From NCBI RefSeq assembly GCF_003640665.1, contig NZ_QQXL01000005.1, forward strand, positions 219,151 through 283,150: a DNA stretch of 64,000 nt, in the 5' to 3' direction. This document shows positions 11,104-20,287 of the stretch, piece by piece. The position numbers and the translations under genes were made by a program. Under the pieces are notes generated by a model. That model was not told where the DNA came from. It searched no databases and saw only the letters and a list, made by a program, of their open reading frames with translations. The stretch's first letter is position 1. Every line of letters starts with the position of its first letter. Source of the DNA: Galactobacter caseinivorans. GTDB lineage: Bacteria; Actinomycetota; Actinomycetes; Actinomycetales; Micrococcaceae.

Positions 11104-12531
11104 GTGTACCTGAGCATCTTCGATCTCTTCTCCGTGGGCCTTGGCCCCAGCTCCTCCCACACCGTGGGCCCCCTTCGCGCTGGCGCGGACTTTGTCCAGC
11201 GACTCGCACAGGAGGCCACCCTGCCCAGCGTCGCCGGCCTCAAGGTGGACGTTTACGGCTCCCTGTCCGCGACTGGCCGCGGCCACGGTACCTTCCCGGC
11301 CATCCTGCTTGGCTTGGAGGGGTACAAGGTGGAGGAGATCGGTCCGGAGCAGGCGGAGGCCCGCTACGCGGCGTGGGACGCAGGGGAACCGCTGCTGCTC
11401 GGCGCGCAGGTGACCGAGAACGCGGGCGTCGCCTTGGATTATCGCGTCGCTGACATGATCCAGCACCCGCTGACGGTGCTGCCGCGCCACACCAATGGCC
11501 TGCGCATCCAGGCCTTGGATGCGAGCGGTGCCGTGCTGGCGGACGAGACCTACTTCTCCATCGGCGGCGGCTTCATTGAGCGTCAGGGTGAGGGCGCCGC
11601 GCAGACGGGCGGCCACCTCGAGGTTGCGGAGCCCTATCCCTTTAACACCGGTGTGGAGCTGCTGGAGCAGTGCACCCGCCATGGCCTGAGCATCTCCGAG
11701 GTCGCGATGGCCAACGAGACCTCCTCCCGCACGCGGGAGGAAGTAGAGGCCGGCATCGACCACCTCTGGGACGTGATGGAGGCCTGCAAGGAATCTGCCC
11801 TGAGCAGGACCGGAACGCTGCCCGGGGGACTCAACGTGCGCCGTCGGGCACCGGAATGGCACGCCCGCCTGCTCGCGGAGGACACCAACCGCGACTTTGA
11901 GTACTGGCAGGAGTGGGTCAACCTCGTGGCGCTGGCCGTCAACGAGGAGAACGCGACGGGCGGCCGCATCGTCACCGCGCCCACCAACGGCGCCGCCGGC
12001 ATCATCCCCGCGGTGGGCTTCTACGCCACGCACTACGCCAAGGCTTGCCGCGGCAAGGAGGAGGGTGTGCAGCGCGAGCAGGTGCGCCGCTACCTGCTCA
12101 CCGCCGCCGCGATCGGCAATCTGTATAAGAAGCAGGCCTCCATCTCCGGCGCGGAGGTGGGCTGTCAGGGCGAGGTCGGCTCCGCGTCCTCCATGGCCGC
12201 AGCCGGCCTGGCGGAGGTGCTTGGTGGCACGCCGGAGCAGGTGGCCAACGCCGCGGAGATCGCCATGGAGCACAACCTTGGCCTGACCTGTGATCCCATC
12301 GGCGGGCTGGTGCAGATCCCCTGCATCGAGCGCAACGCCATTGCCTCCGCCAAGGCCGTGAACGCCTCACGCATGGCCATGATGGGAGACGGCGACCACC
12401 GTGTCAGCCTGGACGAGGTCATCATCACGATGCGCGAGACCGGCAAGGACATGAGCGAGAAGTACAAGGAGACCGCGCGCGGCGGCCTGGCCACCAACGG
12501 CGCGCTGACCGTCAACATCGTGGAGTGCTGA
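11104..12531 (+). CDS. sdaA: L-serine ammonia-lyase (iron-sulfur, single chain)
   Basis: A 475-residue L-serine dehydratase that deaminates serine to pyruvate. The N-terminal beta domain starts [23 protein letters not shown]. The alpha domain carries the family signature [15 protein letters not shown] and four Cys expected for the [4Fe-4S] cluster region, including [30 protein letters not shown] and the terminal VECstop tail. I chose the GTG at 11104, nine bases after AGGAG. Longer frames start inside the terminator. Its place behind gcvPTH fits a route from glycine through serine to pyruvate. Confidence 0.95.
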   Translation: MYLSIFDLFSVGLGPSSSHTVGPLRAGADFVQRLAQEATLPSVAGLKVDVYGSLSATGRGHGTFPAILLGLEGYKVEEIGPEQAEARYAAWDAGEPLLLGAQVTENAGVALDYRVADMIQHPLTVLPRHTNGLRIQALDASGAVLADETYFSIGGGFIERQGEGAAQTGGHLEVAEPYPFNTGVELLEQCTRHGLSISEVAMANETSSRTREEVEAGIDHLWDVMEACKESALSRTGTLPGGLNVRRRAPEWHARLLAEDTNRDFEYWQEWVNLVALAVNEENATGGRIVTAPTNGAAGIIPAVGFYATHYAKACRGKEEGVQREQVRRYLLTAAAIGNLYKKQASISGAEVGCQGEVGSASSMAAAGLAEVLGGTPEQVANAAEIAMEHNLGLTCDPIGGLVQIPCIERNAIASAKAVNASRMAMMGDGDHRVSLDEVIITMRETGKDMSEKYKETARGGLATNGALTVNIVEC

Positions 12532-12538
12532 GCGGGTC

Positions 12539-12916
12539 TTAGACCTGCACGACGGCGGGCGCCGCGCGGCGCAGGGTCGTGACGACCCCGCGGTTGGTCA
12601 CGGTGGTGACGGGGCCGTCGGTGCGCACCACCAGTTCCCCGGCAAAGCAGTCCACCGTGAGGTCGGTGACGGCGCGGGCGCCCTCATCGGCGCTCCACTC
12701 CATGGTTCGAATGCCGGTGTCCTCCGTGCTCCAGACCGGGCCGTCCACGGCCAGGATCCGGAAACGGGGGTTATTGCTGACCCCGTTGGGCACAATGAGC
12801 GCGCCGGCCGCCGGGTGGGCGGGCAGCTGCACAAACGTCCACTGGCCGGTTCGCACCGCCCGCCCATCCATGGTGACGGACTCCACGGCGTACTCGAGGT
12901 GCTCGGGGTTGCTCAT
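12539..12916 (-). CDS. Hypothetical protein
   Basis: A 125-residue, probably beta-rich, soluble protein (repeated short strands such as WTFVQLP, FRILAVDGPVW, TVTNRGVVTTL). I recognise no family motif. Convergent with sdaA, with a seven-base gap between stops. Codon use matches the neighbours, so I take it as a real gene. Confidence 0.6.
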   Translation of the reverse strand: MSNPEHLEYAVESVTMDGRAVRTGQWTFVQLPAHPAAGALIVPNGVSNNPRFRILAVDGPVWSTEDTGIRTMEWSADEGARAVTDLTVDCFAGELVVRTDGPVTTVTNRGVVTTLRRAAPAVVQV

Positions 12917-12980
12917 GCTTCCACGGTAGCCCCGGCGACCGCGGCGTGGAAGAAGCCCGGCCCGCGAGGCGCTACGGCGG

Positions 12981-13244
12981 CTAGGCCCACTTCTGACCGA
13001 TTTCGTCGTGCAACTGCTGGGTCTTCTGCACCATGAGCACGCCCTTCTTCATGGACGTCTCCAGGCCCACCGCGGTGGCCACCGCCAGGATGGCGTCGCG
13101 CTGCTCAGGGTACTCGTCGGCGTCCCCGCCGTCCCACAGCTCCAGCCACTGATCCGTGGGGTCATCGCTGCCGTTGTCTGCCCAGACCTGGCAGATCAGA
13201 TCAAGCTCGGCCTGCGTCATGGGACGGGTGGGGGTTGCGTACAT
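12981..13244 (-). CDS. Hypothetical acidic protein
   Basis: An 87-residue acidic protein containing WADNGSDDPTDQWLELWDGGDADEYPEQRD. It is unknown to me and shows no membrane or metal motifs. It follows the oxidoreductase gene at 13284 on the same strand; the 39-base gap contains a T-rich run. Confidence 0.55.
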   Translation of the reverse strand: MYATPTRPMTQAELDLICQVWADNGSDDPTDQWLELWDGGDADEYPEQRDAILAVATAVGLETSMKKGVLMVQKTQQLHDEIGQKWA

Positions 13245-13283
13245 GGTGGGATCCCGCTTTCGTCAAAAAGGGTGGTGGTTTTT

Positions 13284-14690
13284 TTAGTGCCCGCGCCCCG
13301 ACAGGGCGTTGGCAGCGTGAGCCCACCAACGCGTCGTCGAGCCGCGCCTGTCCTCTGATCTGTCCGCGCCGTAGAAGAGCGCATACATGGCATGCACCGC
13401 GATCCAGCGCAGCGGCTCCGGCTCCCACTTGCGCACTGTGCGGTTCACCCACGGCATGCGGACCCGTTCAGTGTCCCAGCCCAAAACCAGGTCCGCAAGC
13501 GTCTGCCCGGCCACGTTCGTGGCCGTGACGCCGGTGCCCACGTAGCCGCCGGCCCAGCCCAGCCCCGTGGCAGGATCCAGGCCCACGGTGGATTTCCAAT
13601 TGCGCGGCACGCCAAGCACGCCGGACCACGCGTGCTCAATCCCCACGCCAGTGGTGCCCGGGAACATGGAGTGCAGTTGGCGGCTCAGCGCCGCTACGGT
13701 CTCCGGGGGAGTATCCCCGTCCAGGTCCGTCGCCGAACCGTACTTGTACGGCTTGCCGCGCCCGCCGATCGCGATGCGCCCGTCCTTGGTGCGCTGCAGA
13801 TACACGTAGCCGTGGGCCATGTCCTCCAGCGTCTCCGCGCCTTGCCAGCCCATCTCCTCCCACAGCGTGTCCCCGAGCGGCTCGGTGACGATCATGGAGG
13901 AGTTCATGGGCAGCCAGTCCCGCTTGAGGCCCTTGATGGACGCGGTGAAACCCTCGGTGCAGCGCAGCAGCTGCGCCGCGCGCACCGTACCTCGATCCGT
14001 CACTGCCCTGGCGGTGAGCGCTCCGGCGGGCTGGCCCGCCGCGCGGCCCTCCAGGGAGAGCACGGTGGTGCCCTCATAGATCGTGACACCCAAGCGCTCG
14101 ACGGCGTGTGCCAGGCCGCGTGCCAAACGCGCGGGTTGGATGCGGGCGCAGTGGGGAACGTACATGCCGCCCAGGGCTCCCGCGACCCTGACGCGCTGAT
14201 TGGTCTCCGCCGCGCTGAGCAGCACGGCCTCATCCTCCGGCCATGACTCCTCATGCTTGGCCTCCGCCAGCAGGCGCCCCAGCTGGGCGGGATTGCGGGC
14301 CACCAGGAGCTCGCCGCCCTTCACGTAGTGCGCGTCGATGCCCTCGGCTGCGCAGACCCGGCCCACCTCGTCCACGGCCTCGTTAAAGATCTCCTGGAAG
14401 CGGCCCACCGTGGCGCGCCCCACCCGCTTGGCGTCATCCTCACGCCCGCCGGTGATGGAGTTGGCCACCCAGCCGCCGTTGCGCCCGGAGGCGCCGTAGC
14501 CCACATGATGGGCCTCCAGCACGGCGATGCGCAGAGCGGGATCCGCCTTGGCCAGGTAGTAGGCGCTCCACAGGCCTGTGTAGCCGGCGCCCACGATCGC
14601 CACGTCCACGTCTAGGTCCCCGTCGAGGGCGGGACGGGGCGGCTCCGGATCCAGTTGGGAGAACCAGAAGGAGACCTCCCCGTTGCGCAT
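13284..14690 (-). CDS. FAD-dependent amine oxidoreductase (PuuB/DadA-like)
   Basis: A 468-residue DAO-family flavoprotein. The FAD-binding Rossmann motif is VAIVGAGYTGLWSAYYLA around residues 28-45, followed by YGASGRNGGW typical of gamma-glutamylputrescine oxidase and related enzymes. The C-terminal GYVGTGVTATNVAGQTLADL closes the FAD domain. The best functional guess is oxidation of putrescine, gamma-glutamylputrescine or another polyamine derivative. It is the last gene of the six-gene polyamine cluster, nine bases after the aldehyde dehydrogenase. A paralogue of the same family lies three genes upstream. Confidence 0.87.
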   Translation of the reverse strand: MRNGEVSFWFSQLDPEPPRPALDGDLDVDVAIVGAGYTGLWSAYYLAKADPALRIAVLEAHHVGYGASGRNGGWVANSITGGREDDAKRVGRATVGRFQEIFNEAVDEVGRVCAAEGIDAHYVKGGELLVARNPAQLGRLLAEAKHEESWPEDEAVLLSAAETNQRVRVAGALGGMYVPHCARIQPARLARGLAHAVERLGVTIYEGTTVLSLEGRAAGQPAGALTARAVTDRGTVRAAQLLRCTEGFTASIKGLKRDWLPMNSSMIVTEPLGDTLWEEMGWQGAETLEDMAHGYVYLQRTKDGRIAIGGRGKPYKYGSATDLDGDTPPETVAALSRQLHSMFPGTTGVGIEHAWSGVLGVPRNWKSTVGLDPATGLGWAGGYVGTGVTATNVAGQTLADLVLGWDTERVRMPWVNRTVRKWEPEPLRWIAVHAMYALFYGADRSEDRRGSTTRWWAHAANALSGRGH

Positions 14691-14699
14691 GGCGAGGCC

Positions 14700-16196
14700 C
14701 TACTTGGCGGTGCGGTCGGTGAAGACGGTGTCCTGCCAGGCGCGGCGGGGCCCCTCCTCCTGGTTGATCAGGACGTGCTTAACCTGCGTGTATTCCTCGA
14801 AGGAGTACATGCTCATGTCCTTGCCAAAGCCGGAGTCCTTGTACCCGCCGTGGGGCATCTCCGAGAGGATGGAGATGTGGTCGTTGATCCACACGCAACC
14901 GGCCTGGATGCGGCTGGAGGCGCGCATGGCGCGGTTCACGTCGCGGGTCCAGGCGGAGGCGGCCAGGCCGTACGGGGTGTCATTGGCCAACTCGTAGGCT
15001 TCCTCCTCCGTTTCAAAGGGCAGCGCCACCAGGACTGGACCAAACACCTCGTCCTGCACAATCTCCGAGTCCTGCGCACAATCGACGATCAGGGTGGGGC
15101 GGTAGAAGTAGCCGTCCAGCTCCGGGATAGTGCCGCCGGCCAGGACCGTGGCGCCGGCCTCGCGGGCACGGTCCACCATCCCGGCGATCTTGTCGCGGTG
15201 CACCTGGGAGACCTGCGAGCCCATGTCCGTGTCAGGATCCTGCGGGTCACCGACCACCATGGCGTCCATCAGCTGCGCCACGCGCGCCGTGAACTTCTCA
15301 AACACGGAGGAGTGCACATAGGCGCGGGTGGCCGCCGTGCAGTCCTGGCCCGCGTTGATGGTGGAGCCACCCACGGCCCCCTGCGCCGCAGCCTCCACGT
15401 CAGCATCCGCAAAGACCACCAGCGGGGCCTTGCCGCCCAACTCCAGGTGCACGCGCATGCCCTTCTCTGAGGCCATGGACATGATCTGGCGGCCCACCGC
15501 GGTGGAGCCAGTGAAGGAGCTCATCCGCACATCCGGGTGGCGCACCAGCTGCGCGCCCACCAGGGTGCCGCGGCCCACCACCACGTTCACGACGCCGGCT
15601 GGCAACCCGGCAGCCGTGGCCGCCTCCGCAAAGAGCAGGCTGGTGCCCGGGGTAATCTCCGCCGGCTTCAGAACAATGGTGTTCCCGGCCGCGATGGCGG
15701 GCAGGATCTTCCACGCCGCCATCTGCAGCGGGTAGTTCCACGGCGCGATGGAGCCCACCACGCCGATGGACTCGCGGCGCACAAAGCTGGTGGTATTGCC
15801 CACGTAGTCCGCTGCGGCCAGGCCGGCCAGGTGGCGCGCGGCCCCGGCAAAGAACTCCGCATTGTCCACGGTGCCCGGCACATCAAACTCCGCAGACATG
15901 CGCAGGGTCTTGCCGGTCTGCGCCGTCTCCACCGCGGCCAGCAGCTCCGCCCGCGCGTCCAACTCCTTGGCCAGCGCGGCCACGTGCGCGCTGCGCTCGC
16001 CCGGGGTGAGCGCCGCCCACGCCGGCCAGGCCGCCTTGGCGGCCGCAACGGCGTCGTTCACGTCTTGCTCCGAGGCGTAGTCAACATATTCGGCCACCTG
16101 GGCGGTCGCCGGGTTCACCCGATCCCCGCCCTCGCCACCGCCGACGCGCCAGGCGCCGTTGATGAATTGGTGGCCCTGATCAAAGCTGTAGGTCAT
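14700..16196 (-). CDS. Aldehyde dehydrogenase, probable gamma-aminobutyraldehyde dehydrogenase
   Basis: A 498-residue NAD(P)-dependent aldehyde dehydrogenase. Catalytic Cys286 lies in INAGQDCTAATRAYVH and the general-base Glu in HLELGGKAPLVV. The cofactor region is SIAPWNYPLQMAAWKI and IVLKPAEITPG. The family blocks EVFGPVLVALPFETEEEA and HGGYKDSGFGKDMS resemble YdcW/PatD and betaine aldehyde dehydrogenases. In this cluster it would oxidise 4-aminobutanal, the product of putrescine transamination or oxidation, to GABA (inference from neighbours). AGGAG precedes the ATG. Confidence 0.9.
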   Translation of the reverse strand: MTYSFDQGHQFINGAWRVGGGEGGDRVNPATAQVAEYVDYASEQDVNDAVAAAKAAWPAWAALTPGERSAHVAALAKELDARAELLAAVETAQTGKTLRMSAEFDVPGTVDNAEFFAGAARHLAGLAAADYVGNTTSFVRRESIGVVGSIAPWNYPLQMAAWKILPAIAAGNTIVLKPAEITPGTSLLFAEAATAAGLPAGVVNVVVGRGTLVGAQLVRHPDVRMSSFTGSTAVGRQIMSMASEKGMRVHLELGGKAPLVVFADADVEAAAQGAVGGSTINAGQDCTAATRAYVHSSVFEKFTARVAQLMDAMVVGDPQDPDTDMGSQVSQVHRDKIAGMVDRAREAGATVLAGGTIPELDGYFYRPTLIVDCAQDSEIVQDEVFGPVLVALPFETEEEAYELANDTPYGLAASAWTRDVNRAMRASSRIQAGCVWINDHISILSEMPHGGYKDSGFGKDMSMYSFEEYTQVKHVLINQEEGPRRAWQDTVFTDRTAK

Positions 16197-16229
16197 GGTG
16201 ATGCTCCTGTGGTTAAGCAGTGTCAGAGG

Positions 16230-16619
16230 TTAGGCCATCTCAGGGGTGTGCGGCGCGAACCACACCTTGCGCAGTGCGGACGTCACCGTCCACGTGGTGT
16301 GCATGCCAGCGTGCAGGCGCACGATGGACCCGGGGATCAGGTGCAGGGTGCGCGCCGGCGCGCCCCCGAACGGCGCAATCAGCACCGTGCCCTCTCCAGC
16401 GGTGACCACAAACACCTCGTCCGCCTCCACATCCGTGGCGGTCCCCACGCTCATCTCCCAGAGGCCGTATTCGGCGCCGCCCAGGGTGCCCAACTCGGCG
16501 ATTCCCGCCTGGGGAGCGCCGGTCAGGATCTCCTCGGGGGGCAGCGCCTCCAACTGCACGGGGCAGGCATTGGCGTCCACCACCAACTGACCGTTCAGGT
16601 GGCCGTTGCCGGGGTTCAT
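16230..16619 (-). CDS. Cupin-domain protein
   Basis: A 129-residue single-domain cupin. The segments ADEVFVVTAGEGTVLIAPFGG and IPGSIVRLHAGMHTTWTV correspond to cupin motifs 1 and 2, but the first motif lacks the usual HxH metal ligands. This is the small cupin (cupin_3/EutQ-like) often found beside polyamine-oxidising DAO enzymes. Its start overlaps the stop of the upstream FAD oxidoreductase as ATGA, indicating coupling. Confidence 0.83.
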   Translation of the reverse strand: MNPGNGHLNGQLVVDANACPVQLEALPPEEILTGAPQAGIAELGTLGGAEYGLWEMSVGTATDVEADEVFVVTAGEGTVLIAPFGGAPARTLHLIPGSIVRLHAGMHTTWTVTSALRKVWFAPHTPEMA

Positions 16620-18085
16620 GAGTCAAACCCCATGCCCACGGCGTCCATCACCTTCAGGAACGGCCCACGCTTGCCCTCATTCCGGTCAGCCTTGATCAGG
16701 CCGCGCGTCATGAGTTGCACGCCCATCCACGCCACCGGCTCCGGGGGGAAGGGCAACGGCTTCTTGCGCACCATCTTCAGGCGCGTCAGCTCCGTCTCCT
16801 GGCCTGAGAGCAGGTCAAGCATCACGTCCGCCGCAAAGCGCGTGGCGCCCACCCCCAGCCCGGTGAAGCCAGCCACCGAGGCCACCTTCTGGTGCAAGGC
16901 GGTGTCAAAGAAGGAGAAGAAGCGGCTGCAGGTATCGATGGCGCCGCCCCACGCGTGAGAGAACTTGACCTCACCCAACTGCGGGAAGGTGCCAAGGAAG
17001 TGCGCCGCGAGCTTGCGGTAGGTCTCCTCATGATGGTCATACTCCGGGCGCACTTGACGGCCAAAGTGGTACACGGCGTCGTAGCCGCCCCACAGGATGC
17101 GCAGGCGCCCCTGCGCATCGCGGGTGGTGCGGGAGTAGTGGAAGCGATTGGTCAGATCCGCCAGGCCCTGCCCGTTCTCCCACCCCAGCGCATCCTCCTG
17201 CTCCTGGGTGAGCGGCTCCGTCATCAGCGCGTAGTCATACACCGGCACCGTGAAGAGCCGGTTGCGTTTGATCAGCGAGGGGAACACATTGGTCGCCAGC
17301 GCCACGCGCGCGGCATGCACCCGCCCATTGGCCGCCGCCAACACCACGCCCTCGCTGTCCTCCTCCATGGAGGTGACCTGGGAGTACTCGTGAATCTGCA
17401 CGCCAAGTTCAAGGCAGACCCGGCGCAGCTCCCAGGCGAGCTTGGCCGGGTTCAGCACCGCCGTCTCCGGCCGGTCCCAGTACCCGGCTAGGAAGAGGGG
17501 AGAGTTGATCTGGGCGCGCACGCCCTCCGCGTCCAGCAGATCCGGGTCCTGGGGGCCCTGGGCCATCTCGTGGATCCACTCCACCTCGTGGGGGTTGACG
17601 GCCACGTTGAGCGTTCCGACGCGTTCCCAATCGCAATCCATGGAGTAGCGGGCGATGCTCTGCCCCATCTCCTCCAGGTTCTTGAGGCCAAGCTGCGCCA
17701 GGAGCGGGTACTCCTCTGGCAGGTGCTTGAGGCCGTTGGCCTCGCCGTGCACCAGGGACGCATCGCAGAAGCCGCCGTTGCGCCCTGAGGCGGCCCAGCC
17801 GATCCGCTGGCCCTCAAGGAGCACGACGCCGCGGTGCGGGTCGCGCTCCTTGGCTCGCAGTGCGGTCCACAGGCCCGCGAAGCCCCCACCCACCACGGCA
17901 AGGTCTGTGTTGACCTCACCCTCCAGCGCCGGGAGCGGCGCCGGGCGGCCGGGGTCATCCAGCCAGTAGGGGGTGTGAGAGACGGCCTCGAGTGAGGCGT
18001 CGATACGCCCCGTGGGGATCTCTGCCTCCACCCTGTCGTAGGTCGTGGCGTGCTCGCGGTCGGGAGTGTTGTGGCCGCTGGGCAT
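16616..18085 (-). CDS. FAD-dependent oxidoreductase (DAO family), polyamine-associated
   Basis: A 489-residue flavoprotein with GxGxxG in LAVVGGGFAGLWTALRAKE and the WAASGRNGGF motif of the PuuB/OrdL group. The C-terminal FAD contact is FTGLGVGATRFAADVMLDLL. I chose the ATG MPSGHNTPDRE because upstream frame sequence falls in the intergenic hairpin region. It is a distant paralogue of the oxidoreductase that ends the cluster and probably handles a different amine. It sits between the aminotransferase and the cupin gene, whose start overlaps its stop. Confidence 0.86.
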   Translation of the reverse strand: MPSGHNTPDREHATTYDRVEAEIPTGRIDASLEAVSHTPYWLDDPGRPAPLPALEGEVNTDLAVVGGGFAGLWTALRAKERDPHRGVVLLEGQRIGWAASGRNGGFCDASLVHGEANGLKHLPEEYPLLAQLGLKNLEEMGQSIARYSMDCDWERVGTLNVAVNPHEVEWIHEMAQGPQDPDLLDAEGVRAQINSPLFLAGYWDRPETAVLNPAKLAWELRRVCLELGVQIHEYSQVTSMEEDSEGVVLAAANGRVHAARVALATNVFPSLIKRNRLFTVPVYDYALMTEPLTQEQEDALGWENGQGLADLTNRFHYSRTTRDAQGRLRILWGGYDAVYHFGRQVRPEYDHHEETYRKLAAHFLGTFPQLGEVKFSHAWGGAIDTCSRFFSFFDTALHQKVASVAGFTGLGVGATRFAADVMLDLLSGQETELTRLKMVRKKPLPFPPEPVAWMGVQLMTRGLIKADRNEGKRGPFLKVMDAVGMGFDS

Positions 18086-18143
18086 GGCTATCGCGTCCTT
18101 TGCGATGCTCCGGGAGAGTCCGGATGGTGTGCCGGGGTCGGAA

Positions 18144-18166
18144 CCGGTGCAGCAGGGCTGCACCGG
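18144..18166 (-). terminator. Perfect intercistronic hairpin
   Basis: CCGGTGCAGC, loop of three, GCTGCACCGG: ten perfect base pairs in the 103-bp gap between the aminotransferase and the FAD oxidoreductase. It lacks a clear T tract on the transcribed side. It could be an attenuator or an mRNA-processing or stability structure that sets different expression of the upstream and downstream cistrons. Confidence 0.5.
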
Positions 18167-18188
18167 AACCCGGCAGGTGTTGCATGGA

Positions 18189-19595
18189 TCAGATGTGGTT
18201 CTGAGCCTCTGTGAGGACCGAGCGCAGGATGGACTCGATCTCCGTGAACTCCGGCTGACCAATCGTCAGCGGCGGTGCCAGCTGAATCACCGGATCGCCG
18301 CGATCATCAGCGCGGCAGTACAGGCCGGCGTCATACAGGGCGGTGGAGAGGAACCCGCGCAACAGGCGCTCGGACTCGTCCTCGTTGAAGGTCTCCTTGG
18401 TGTTCTTGTCCTTGACTAGCTCGATGCCGTAGAAGTAACCGGCACCGCGCACGTCTCCCACGATGGGCAGGTCGAGGAGCTGAGAGAGCGTGGACTTGAA
18501 CGCAGCGGCGTTGTCCTTCACGCGCTGGTTCAGGTTCTCGCGCTCAAAGATGTCCAGGTTGGCCAGCGCCACAGCAGCGGAGACGGGATGACCGCCAAAA
18601 GTATAGCCGTGGTAGAAGGTCGTCTCGCCCTTCGTGAACGGCTCAAAGAGACGGTCGGAGGCAATCATGGCGCCGATGGGTGCGTACCCGGAGGTCATGC
18701 CCTTGGCGCACGTGATGATGTCCGGCGTATAGCCAAAGTCCTGGCAGGCAAACATGGAGCCCACGCGGCCAAAGGCGCAGATGACCTCGTCGGAGACCAG
18801 GAGCACGTCGTTCTCGTCGCAGATCTCGCGCACGCGCTGGAAGTACCCGGGGGGAGGGGGGAAGCAGCCGCCGGAGTTCTGCACCGGCTCAAGGAAGACG
18901 GCGGCGATGGAGTCCGCGCCCTCAAACTCGATCTGCTCGCGGATGCGCTCAGCGGCCCAGTACCCAAACTCCTCCTCGTTCTCAGAGAAGGCCTCCGGGG
19001 CTCGGTAGAAGTTGGTATTGGGGACGCGGAAGGTGCCCGGAACCAGCGGCTCAAACGGGGTCTTCATGTCCGGAAGGGAGGTGATGGCCAGGGCGCCCTG
19101 CGGGGTGCCGTGATAAGCCAGCGCGCGGGAGATGACCTTGGTCTTGCCCGGCTTGCCCTGCAGCTTCCAGAACTGCTTGGCCAGCTTGAAGGCGGACTCA
19201 ACGGCCTCACCGCCACCGGTGGTGAAGAACACGCGATTCAGGTCACCGGGAGCGTAGTTGGCCAGGCGCTCGGCCAGGTCAATGGCCGGCTCGTGGGCGT
19301 AGGACCACAGCGGCATGAAGGGCAGCTTCTCCGCCTGCTTGGCAGCGGCCTCCGCCAGCTCCTTGCGGCCGTGGCCCACCTGGACCACAAAGAGGCCGGC
19401 CAGGCCGTCAATGTACTTCTTGCCCGCGTCGTCAAAAATGTGGTGGCCCTCGCCGCGCACAATCGTGGGGATCTTGGCGTTGTTGTTCACGATGTTGGAG
19501 TGGCGTGCCATGTGCATCCACAGGTGATCGCGAGCCGCCTCGTGGCGAGGAGTGCCGGCCGGAGTGAGGTTGTTGGAACCGTTGGTCAGTGTCAT
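18189..19595 (-). CDS. Class III aminotransferase, probable putrescine/polyamine:pyruvate aminotransferase
   Basis: A 468-residue PLP enzyme of fold type I, subgroup III. It shows FFTTGGGEAVESAFKLAKQFW, the Asp of the pyridine contact in VSDEVICAFGRVGSMF and the Schiff-base lysine Lys298 in CAKGMTSGYAPIGAM. The length and the N-terminal HLWMHMARH-like opening (DHLWMHMARHSNI) match SpuC-type polyamine aminotransferases. It would convert putrescine to 4-aminobutanal (inference from the PotABCD transporter and the aldehyde dehydrogenase nearby). Its start overlaps the stop of the Lrp gene. Confidence 0.9.
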   Translation of the reverse strand: MTLTNGSNNLTPAGTPRHEAARDHLWMHMARHSNIVNNNAKIPTIVRGEGHHIFDDAGKKYIDGLAGLFVVQVGHGRKELAEAAAKQAEKLPFMPLWSYAHEPAIDLAERLANYAPGDLNRVFFTTGGGEAVESAFKLAKQFWKLQGKPGKTKVISRALAYHGTPQGALAITSLPDMKTPFEPLVPGTFRVPNTNFYRAPEAFSENEEEFGYWAAERIREQIEFEGADSIAAVFLEPVQNSGGCFPPPPGYFQRVREICDENDVLLVSDEVICAFGRVGSMFACQDFGYTPDIITCAKGMTSGYAPIGAMIASDRLFEPFTKGETTFYHGYTFGGHPVSAAVALANLDIFERENLNQRVKDNAAAFKSTLSQLLDLPIVGDVRGAGYFYGIELVKDKNTKETFNEDESERLLRGFLSTALYDAGLYCRADDRGDPVIQLAPPLTIGQPEFTEIESILRSVLTEAQNHI

Positions 19596-20074
19596 CTTGT
19601 ACCCCAGTTGTAGGTCTGTTTACGAAGGGAGAGATAAAGCAGCGTCTCGGTGGATTCCACCTGGTCGACGCTACGAATGTGGTTGATGATGCGTAGGAGG
19701 TCTTGGTCATCCGACGCCACGACCTCTGCCAGGACGTCATAGTGGCCAGCCACCACCACGCAGTAATCCACTTCGGGGAACTGCGCAATGAGATCCGCCG
19801 CCGCACGCATGTCGCCGCGGGTGCGTATCCCGATCATGGCCTGCCGTGCGAACCCCAATTGCGTGGGATCGGTCACGGCCACCACCTGAATCACCTGCGC
19901 CTCGATGAGACGCTGTACCCGCTGCCGTGTTGCCGCCTCGCTCAGGCCAACGGCCTTGCCAATGGCTGAGTATGAGCGGCGGCCGTCCTCCTGCAACTGC
20001 TCGATGATCGCCTTATTGGTGGTGTCCACGAAGGCGAGCTCGGAGCCGGAGTGCGGCGCGGGCGGATGGGACAT
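19592..20074 (-). CDS. Lrp/AsnC-family regulator
   Basis: A 160-residue regulator with an N-terminal AsnC-type HTH (IIEQLQEDGRRSYSAIGKAV and LSEAATRQRVQRLIEAQVI) and a C-terminal RAM ligand-binding domain (QAMIGIRTRGD to YLSLRKQTYNWGTR). First gene of the leftward polyamine cluster and divergent from potD, so it is probably the local regulator of both, responding to an amine or amino acid. ATGA coupling with the aminotransferase. Confidence 0.93.
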   Translation of the reverse strand: MSHPPAPHSGSELAFVDTTNKAIIEQLQEDGRRSYSAIGKAVGLSEAATRQRVQRLIEAQVIQVVAVTDPTQLGFARQAMIGIRTRGDMRAAADLIAQFPEVDYCVVVAGHYDVLAEVVASDDQDLLRIINHIRSVDQVESTETLLYLSLRKQTYNWGTR

Positions 20075-20287
20075 CTGTGATCTACCTCCTGCAGCCCCGA
20101 CTGGATGTGATGGGGCACACCACCGAGCCTAGCCCAGTGCAATCAGTTGCGGAACCCGTGACTCACAACGGAATCATTTCTGACTCCAAACATTTACGAC
20201 GATTGCTATTGAGTTGTGACGCACGTCTCTGCCATGATCGCTGTGATCCCTCAGGGGGCCAGACCTGTATCGGGAGAGTGAGGAACC
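20075..20287. promoter_or_regulatory. Divergent regulatory region of the polyamine locus
   Basis: 213 bp between the Lrp gene and potD. It is AT-richer than the surrounding genes, with runs such as GGAATCATTTCTGACTCC and GATTGCTATTGAGTTGTGA. The promoters of both transcription units and the Lrp site must lie here, but I cannot fix a unique operator by eye. Confidence 0.5.

Noticed and set aside
10711..12273. Long minus-strand open frame opposite gcvH and sdaA
   Set aside because: Antisense shadow of recognised genes with a His/Arg/Gly-rich composition and no family match.
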